From: an uncultured Pseudoflavonifractor sp.
GTDB taxonomy: Bacteria; Bacillota; Clostridia; Oscillospirales; Oscillospiraceae
DNA: 10,145 nucleotides
Direction: 5' to 3'
Assembly (NCBI GenBank): GCA_947383685.1
Contig: CANDEE010000057.1
Span: 1 to 10,145, forward strand
Shown: positions 7,132 to 10,145 of the stretch, piece after piece
Layout of the letters: each line of letters begins with the position of its first letter
Position numbering within the stretch: position 1 is the first letter of the stretch
Notes under the pieces: model-generated
What the model was told of the DNA's origin: nothing
The model's input: the letters and a program-made list of their open reading frames with translations, nothing else
Databases searched by the model: none
Translations under genes and position numbers: made by a program

Positions 7132-7271
7132 CTTGGGCGCTCCCTCCTTTCTTTAGGGAATAGTGGGACTGTCAGATTGCGAAAGCGGCTGGCCGCTTCA
7201 GGTTCGAATTCCTCCGGCTATGCAAGGTCCCCTTCATCGTTAGCACTTTAGCGGCCGCCCTCTCCGCCCTT
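7132..7271. other. Intergenic segment with hairpin and tRNA T-arm-like motif
   Basis: This 140-nt gap separates the AT3 and MBOAT genes. It holds the MBOAT ribosome site, a perfect hairpin AAGCGG-CTGG-CCGCTT (7183-7198), and directly after it on the plus strand GGTTCGAATTCC (7201-7212), which resembles a tRNA T-arm. An outer pairing GGGAC (7165-7169) with GTCCC (7227-7231) encloses both. No convincing promoter or T-tailed terminator was found, so read-through from the AT3 gene into the MBOAT gene is possible. Confidence 0.35.
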
Positions 7272-8348
7272 CTATGTCAGCCAGCGGCCGATGAAGGGCA
7301 GCCAGTGGATCAGCCAGGCCACACCGAAGGAGCACAAAAATACCAGCATAGCCAGCAGGGGAATGGAGGCCACGGGGGCAAAGGACAGCACTGTAATATC
7401 CAGCAGGTCCAACAGGGTGAGGAACAGGTCGTGGACCAGATAGACTCCAAAGGCCACCTGGGCCACCCCGCCCAGCCGCTGGCGGCGGGAGCGCTCCTCA
7501 CTGACGCCCAGTACATACCGGAACAGTACCACAATGGCCACAGAGAAGCAGACTACGTTGGGAGAGAAAAAGCTGAACAGGGTCTCCACCAGCTTTCCCG
7601 CTCCATGAGACAGTACGCTGGTGCCCCAAACGGTGATGACCGCTCCAATGATGCCGAGGACGTAAATGAGGGCTTCCGCGATGCGGCTCAGGGTATATTC
7701 CCGCAGATACCACCCCGCCACAAAAAAGCCCACATAGCCCATGACGAGCTGAACGTCCAGCCGCTCGTACCACAGCCGCAAAACAGGCATAACGTCGGCC
7801 CGGGGCCACAGCTTGAAGGCGGTGGGGAGTACCGACGCAAAAAGAAAGGCGATGAGGAAGAACCAGTGGAAATCGCCCCGTCCGGCCCCCCGGCAGAAGG
7901 CCCGGAGGATAGGTGTGACAAGGTACAGGCCCAAAATCATGTAGAGGAACCACAGGTGATACCGGGTGTCTCCCCAAAGGGAGTTCCGGATGGCGTGCCA
8001 AAGCCCCAGCCAGGAAAACTGCCCTCCGTCCATGCAGTAGCCCAGGATGGCGTACACGCCGCCCCAGAACATCAGGCAGACAAGGATGCGCAAGCAGTTA
8101 TGAAACAGCAGCTTGCCCAGGGGCAGGCCCTTTTTGGTGTCCAGCATAAACATCCCCGACAGCATGACGAATACCGGCACGCACCAGCGGGTCAGGCCGT
8201 TATAGAGGTTAAATACCTGCCAATTCTGGGAGCCTACCGCCACAACGGAGATTTGCCGGCTGGCCAGATGGCATACAATGACGGCAAAGGAGGCGAACAC
8301 CCGCAAAAGGTCGGCGTAGGCCACCCGCCCGTTGATTTTTTCCGCCAT
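7272..8348 (-). CDS. Acyltransferase-3 family membrane protein
   Basis: This 358-residue protein with about ten membrane segments belongs to the acyltransferase-3 family (PF01757; OafA, WecH, OatA membrane domain). The family R-x10-H motif is seen in the first helix region, ADLLRVFASFAVIVCHL (Arg16, His27). Other typical parts are PVFVMLSGMFML, HLWFLYMILGLYLVTPIL and the late FGVYLVHDLFL. Such proteins O-acylate sugars, usually from acetyl-CoA. There is no extracytoplasmic SGNH domain. I prefer the ATG at 8346-8348: it has AAGGCGGTGG (8353-8362) upstream, one base from an ideal ribosome site. The alternative ATG at 8376-8378 would give 368 residues but lacks a ribosome site and lies at the predicted transcription start. 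The substrate is unknown. It is upstream of, and on the same strand as, the MBOAT/DHHW pair. Confidence 0.9.
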   Translation of the reverse strand: MAEKINGRVAYADLLRVFASFAVIVCHLASRQISVVAVGSQNWQVFNLYNGLTRWCVPVFVMLSGMFMLDTKKGLPLGKLLFHNCLRILVCLMFWGGVYAILGYCMDGGQFSWLGLWHAIRNSLWGDTRYHLWFLYMILGLYLVTPILRAFCRGAGRGDFHWFFLIAFLFASVLPTAFKLWPRADVMPVLRLWYERLDVQLVMGYVGFFVAGWYLREYTLSRIAEALIYVLGIIGAVITVWGTSVLSHGAGKLVETLFSFFSPNVVCFSVAIVVLFRYVLGVSEERSRRQRLGGVAQVAFGVYLVHDLFLTLLDLLDITVLSFAPVASIPLLAMLVFLCSFGVAWLIHWLPFIGRWLT

Positions 8349-8386
8349 AGTTCCACCGCCTTGGAGAGTTTTTGACATATCAAATC

Positions 8387-8415
8387 ATTCTACCATAAAA
8401 GGAGAACGGTGGCAA
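8387..8415 (-). promoter_or_regulatory. Predicted promoter of the acyltransferase-3 gene
   Basis: On the minus strand TTGCCA (8410-8415), a 17-nt spacer and TAGAAT (8387-8392) form a near-consensus sigma-A promoter. Transcription should begin near 8380, giving a leader of about 32 nt before the preferred ATG at 8348 and essentially none before the upstream ATG at 8378. It may drive the whole AT3-MBOAT-DHHW block. Confidence 0.65.
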
Positions 8416-8491
8416 GATGGGAAACCAGCTCCCTTTTACGTTTCGTGTGACCGAAAACCGTTTTTTGAAATGCTTTGTCAAAACAACGAAG

Positions 8492-8521
8492 CGGCAGTTA
8501 CCACATTTGGGTAACCGGCCG
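8492..8521 (-). terminator. Possible weak terminator after the P-loop kinase gene
   Basis: GTTACC (8497-8502) and GGTAAC (8510-8515) form a hairpin with a 7-nt loop, extended by CGG/CCG pairing across a bulge. Read on the minus strand it lies about 27 nt beyond the kinase stop and is followed by TTCGTTGTTTTG, a broken T-tract. It would separate the kinase transcript from the acyltransferase-3 promoter. The evidence is modest. Confidence 0.3.
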
Positions 8522-8547
8522 ATAAACTGGAATTTGTCCACATAGAG

Positions 8548-9030
8548 TTATGGCACAAAGTATTGTTCAAGTTCGCTTCTGTTTTTAAAAATGACTATGG
8601 TTTTGTTGCGATATGCTTCAAGCAAATCATAGATGACAGGCAATTGATCCTTGTGAAAATCCATAATCCACTGCTTAAATTCTTCATCAAGCTCAGATTC
8701 AATCCAAGGCATATCTTCACGTTGCTTCCCAATTCGGCTATATACGCCGGAAAGGCAGATATCCAGCTCGAAATCCAACAGAAAAACCGTATCACATTTT
8801 TCCAGGCGCATAGGGAGCGTCCGAAGATAATTACCATCAATAATCCATGTATCCTTACAAAGAATCTCATTTAACTGGCGGTCAAACGCATCCCTTGATA
8901 CATTGCTCCTGTCCGGCTTATGCCAAATCATGTCCAAATAAAATAGAGGAAGCCCCGTCTTATCTCTGAGCCGTCTTGAAAACGTGCTTTTCCCACTTCC
9001 GGGACAACCGATTACAATTACTTTTTTCAT
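8548..9030 (-). CDS. P-loop kinase-like ATPase (adenylate kinase/FlaR 'topology modulation' type)
   Basis: This 160-residue cytoplasmic protein has a Walker A motif GCPGSGKST at residues 8-16. It is followed by LPLFYLDMIWHKP (28-39), WIIDGNY (62-68) and a Walker-B-like DTVFLLD (80-86). This order is that of small adenylate-kinase-like NTPases often named DNA topology modulation protein or FlaR, a name without firm biochemical support; the true substrate is unknown. The Arg-rich SRIGKQRED (98-106) sits where such kinases have a lid. Length is normal for the family and the gene appears intact. A GAGGGGCC ribosome site precedes the ATG. Base composition is clearly lower in GC (hand-counted lines 33-47%) than neighbours (63-73%), suggesting acquisition by transfer. 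It has its own promoter with an operator-like dyad. Confidence 0.85.
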   Translation of the reverse strand: MKKVIVIGCPGSGKSTFSRRLRDKTGLPLFYLDMIWHKPDRSNVSRDAFDRQLNEILCKDTWIIDGNYLRTLPMRLEKCDTVFLLDFELDICLSGVYSRIGKQREDMPWIESELDEEFKQWIMDFHKDQLPVIYDLLEAYRNKTIVIFKNRSELEQYFVP

Positions 9031-9067
9031 TTATACCGGCCCCTCAAATGCCTATTTTCTATTTAAC

Positions 9068-9096
9068 ACTATATCACGGCAAATTTTGCCGATCAA
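9068..9096 (-). promoter_or_regulatory. Predicted promoter of the P-loop kinase gene
   Basis: On the minus strand TTGATC (9091-9096), a 17-nt spacer and TATAGT (9068-9073) form a good sigma-A promoter, with a leader of about 30 nt before the ATG at 9030. The spacer is almost filled by a perfect dyad, which suggests regulation by a repressor. Confidence 0.55.
9077..9091. promoter_or_regulatory. Operator-like dyad in the kinase promoter spacer
   Basis: CGGCAAA (9077-9083), a central T (9084) and TTTGCCG (9085-9091) form a perfect 15-bp dyad between the -35 and -10 elements, touching the -35. A dimeric repressor bound here would exclude RNA polymerase. No regulator gene is adjacent in the window, so the binding protein is unknown. 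Confidence 0.45.
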
Positions 9097-9172
9097 TCTA
9101 AAACCAATAAAATCGCAATGTTCAATATTCAGCAGCAGTGCGGGCAAAGAAGCAAACCAGCCGCCTTTTGAA

Positions 9173-9226
9173 AAATCTGGCCCCTTAAAATGAGCCAAAA
9201 TCAGCTTATTTTAAGGGGCCAGATTT
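9173..9226 (-). terminator. Long hairpin after mtaB: terminator or small inverted-repeat element
   Basis: Arms 9173-9195 and 9204-9226 are 23 bp each and complementary at every position except one G-T pair, around an 8-nt loop (CAAAATCA). On the minus strand the hairpin follows the mtaB stop by 37 nt and ends in five T's, so it can terminate mtaB transcripts. The arms are longer than usual for a simple terminator, and it lies at the edge of the low-GC islet, so a REP- or MITE-like element is an alternative. Confidence 0.6.
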
Positions 9227-9244
9227 CCCATAATATGGAAAATA

Positions 9245-9258
9245 TAAAGTATACTTTA
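9245..9258. repeat. 14-bp perfect palindrome next to the mtaB stop
   Basis: TAAAGTATACTTTA reads the same on both strands and ends 5 nt before the complement of the mtaB stop codon. A second short dyad, CCATAATATGG (9228-9238), lies between it and the long hairpin. The form suits a helix-turn-helix regulator site, but no promoter obviously depends on it. Confidence 0.35.
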
Positions 9259-9263
9259 CATCC

Positions 9264-10145
9264 TCATAGGACCCTGCCCAGGAGAGCACTGCCGCTTACC
9301 CCGGTGATTTGGACCGACTTTTCAGTATTATGTAAACTATCGGTGGAGGAGGTCCAGACCTCCGCGTAGTTGGGGGCGTGGCCCCGCCACGAACCATCCT
9401 TTTCTTCCTCAAACAGGACGGGAAGGGTCTGTCCCACAAGCCCCTGGAGATAGTCTGTCCGCAGCCGGTCCGCCACGGCCGCCGCCCGGCGGGCCCGGTC
9501 CTCCTTCACCCCGTTGGGAATCTGGTTGGGCATTTTATCCGCCGGAGTGCCGGGGCGGCGGGAGTAGGGGAAGATGTGCATGGCGCTAAAGGCGCATTTT
9601 TCCAGGAATTGCAAGGTCTGCGTAAATTCCTCCTCCGTTTCGCCGGGGAAGCCCACGATCAGATCGGTGGTAATGCCGGGATTTACATAATATTTACGCA
9701 GCAGCTCCACGCTCTCATAGTACCGGGCGGTATCATACTTTCGGTTCATCCGCTTCAGGGTGGCGTCACAGCCCGACTGGAGGGAAAGATGGAAATGGGA
9801 GCACAAATTATGTAAACTGGATACCCGGCGGCAAAAGTCCCCGGTGATTGTCCGGGGCTCCAGGGAGCCCAACCGTATGCGGCACAAGGGAGCGGCGGCG
9901 CAGACGGCCTCAATGAGATCGGCGAGAGACGGGCCTTTGCTACTCCGGGGCGCTTCAGAGTAAAAATCCTGGCCCCAGGAGGAAATCTCGATGCCTGTGA
10001 GGATGATTTCCTTGTAGCCGTTCTCCGCCAGCCGTTTTGTTTCCTCTACCGCTTTTTCCAGGGGCAGGGAACGTACCGGTCCCCGGGCGTAGGGGATGAT
10101 GCAGTAGGAACAGAAATTGACGCAGCCGTCCTCCACCTTCAGCAT
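9264..10145 (-). CDS. mtaB: tRNA (t6A37) methylthiotransferase MtaB, N-terminus outside the window
   Basis: This radical-SAM enzyme converts t6A to ms2t6A at position 37 of tRNAs such as tRNA-Lys that read ANN codons, stabilising codon pairing. The frame is open to the window edge; 293 C-terminal residues are seen of a usual 430-450. The Met at 10143-10145 is almost certainly internal, since the N-terminal MTTase domain with its own three-cysteine cluster must lie upstream. Visible are the radical-SAM motif CVNFCSYC (Cys8, 12, 15 of the visible part) in the MtaB-type context CIIPYARGPVRS, ILTGIEISSWG (48-58), LGSLEPRTIT (92-101), HFHLSLQSGCD (118-128), DLIVGFPGETEEEF (161-174), and a C-terminal TRAM domain (about 232-293) that binds tRNA. 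The SLEPRTIT and GIEISSWG segments favour MtaB over MiaB or RimO. The gene ends at TGA (complement of 9264-9266), followed by the long hairpin. Confidence 0.93.
   Translation of the reverse strand: MLKVEDGCVNFCSYCIIPYARGPVRSLPLEKAVEETKRLAENGYKEIILTGIEISSWGQDFYSEAPRSSKGPSLADLIEAVCAAAPLCRIRLGSLEPRTITGDFCRRVSSLHNLCSHFHLSLQSGCDATLKRMNRKYDTARYYESVELLRKYYVNPGITTDLIVGFPGETEEEFTQTLQFLEKCAFSAMHIFPYSRRPGTPADKMPNQIPNGVKEDRARRAAAVADRLRTDYLQGLVGQTLPVLFEEEKDGSWRGHAPNYAEVWTSSTDSLHNTEKSVQITGVSGSALLGRVL

Noticed and set aside
7165..7231. A functional tRNA gene on the plus strand
   Set aside because: Only a T-arm-like motif is present. The T-stem pairs poorly, no 7-bp acceptor stem abuts it, and no D-arm or anticodon arm can be drawn.
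8332..8514. A 60-residue plus-strand frame across the acyltransferase-3 promoter region
   Set aside because: It begins inside the minus-strand acyltransferase gene, runs through its promoter, has no ribosome site and resembles no family I know.
10143..10145. ATG at the window edge as the true mtaB start
   Set aside because: The frame would begin seven residues before the radical-SAM cysteines and lack the whole N-terminal MTTase domain; the gene must continue beyond the window.

Overview
The window looks like a chromosomal segment of a moderately GC-rich, Gram-positive Clostridia-type Firmicute, most like a gut Oscillospiraceae relative (Flavonifractor/Lawsonibacter/Oscillibacter type). The grounds are strong AGGAGG-like ribosome sites, sigma-A style promoters with 17-nt spacers, an S-layer-homology (SLH) surface protein, a short K+-type pyruvate kinase, and an MBOAT/DHHW pair of the kind these bacteria carry. 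The placement is inference from gene content and style; no rRNA or marker gene is present.

Layout. At 1-267 is the 3' part of an ArsC/Spx-family gene (+). A promoter framed by two inverted repeats (293-350) precedes a 730-aa secreted SLH protein (385-2577, +). A near-perfect palindromic terminator (2576-2616) serves both this gene and the convergent pyruvate kinase gene pyk (2627-4066, -). Everything from pyk onward is on the minus strand. Transcribed right to left, the second block is an acyltransferase-3 membrane protein (7272-8348), then an MBOAT O-acyltransferase (5707-7131), then a DHHW/AlgX-like extracytoplasmic partner (4266-5678), closed by a terminator at 4233-4264. Upstream of that block is a compositionally different, lower-GC islet (about 8400-9260). 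It holds one P-loop kinase-like gene (8548-9030) with its own promoter and operator-like dyad, and it ends at a 54-nt perfect-type hairpin (9173-9226). The window ends in the 3' two thirds of mtaB, a tRNA methylthiotransferase gene (9264-10145, -).

How the genes may work together. MBOAT plus DHHW is the two-part arrangement used for O-acetylating extracellular glycans (AlgI/AlgX-J and PatA/PatB type systems): the membrane protein passes an acyl group across the membrane and the SGNH-like partner places it on polymer. A second, unrelated acyltransferase type (AT3) lies directly upstream on the same strand. The SLH protein nearby should bind a secondary cell-wall polymer. An acetylation module acting on the wall polymer that anchors such proteins is therefore a reasonable but untested hypothesis. 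pyk and mtaB are housekeeping genes. No CRISPR array, complete insertion sequence, rRNA or convincing tRNA was seen.
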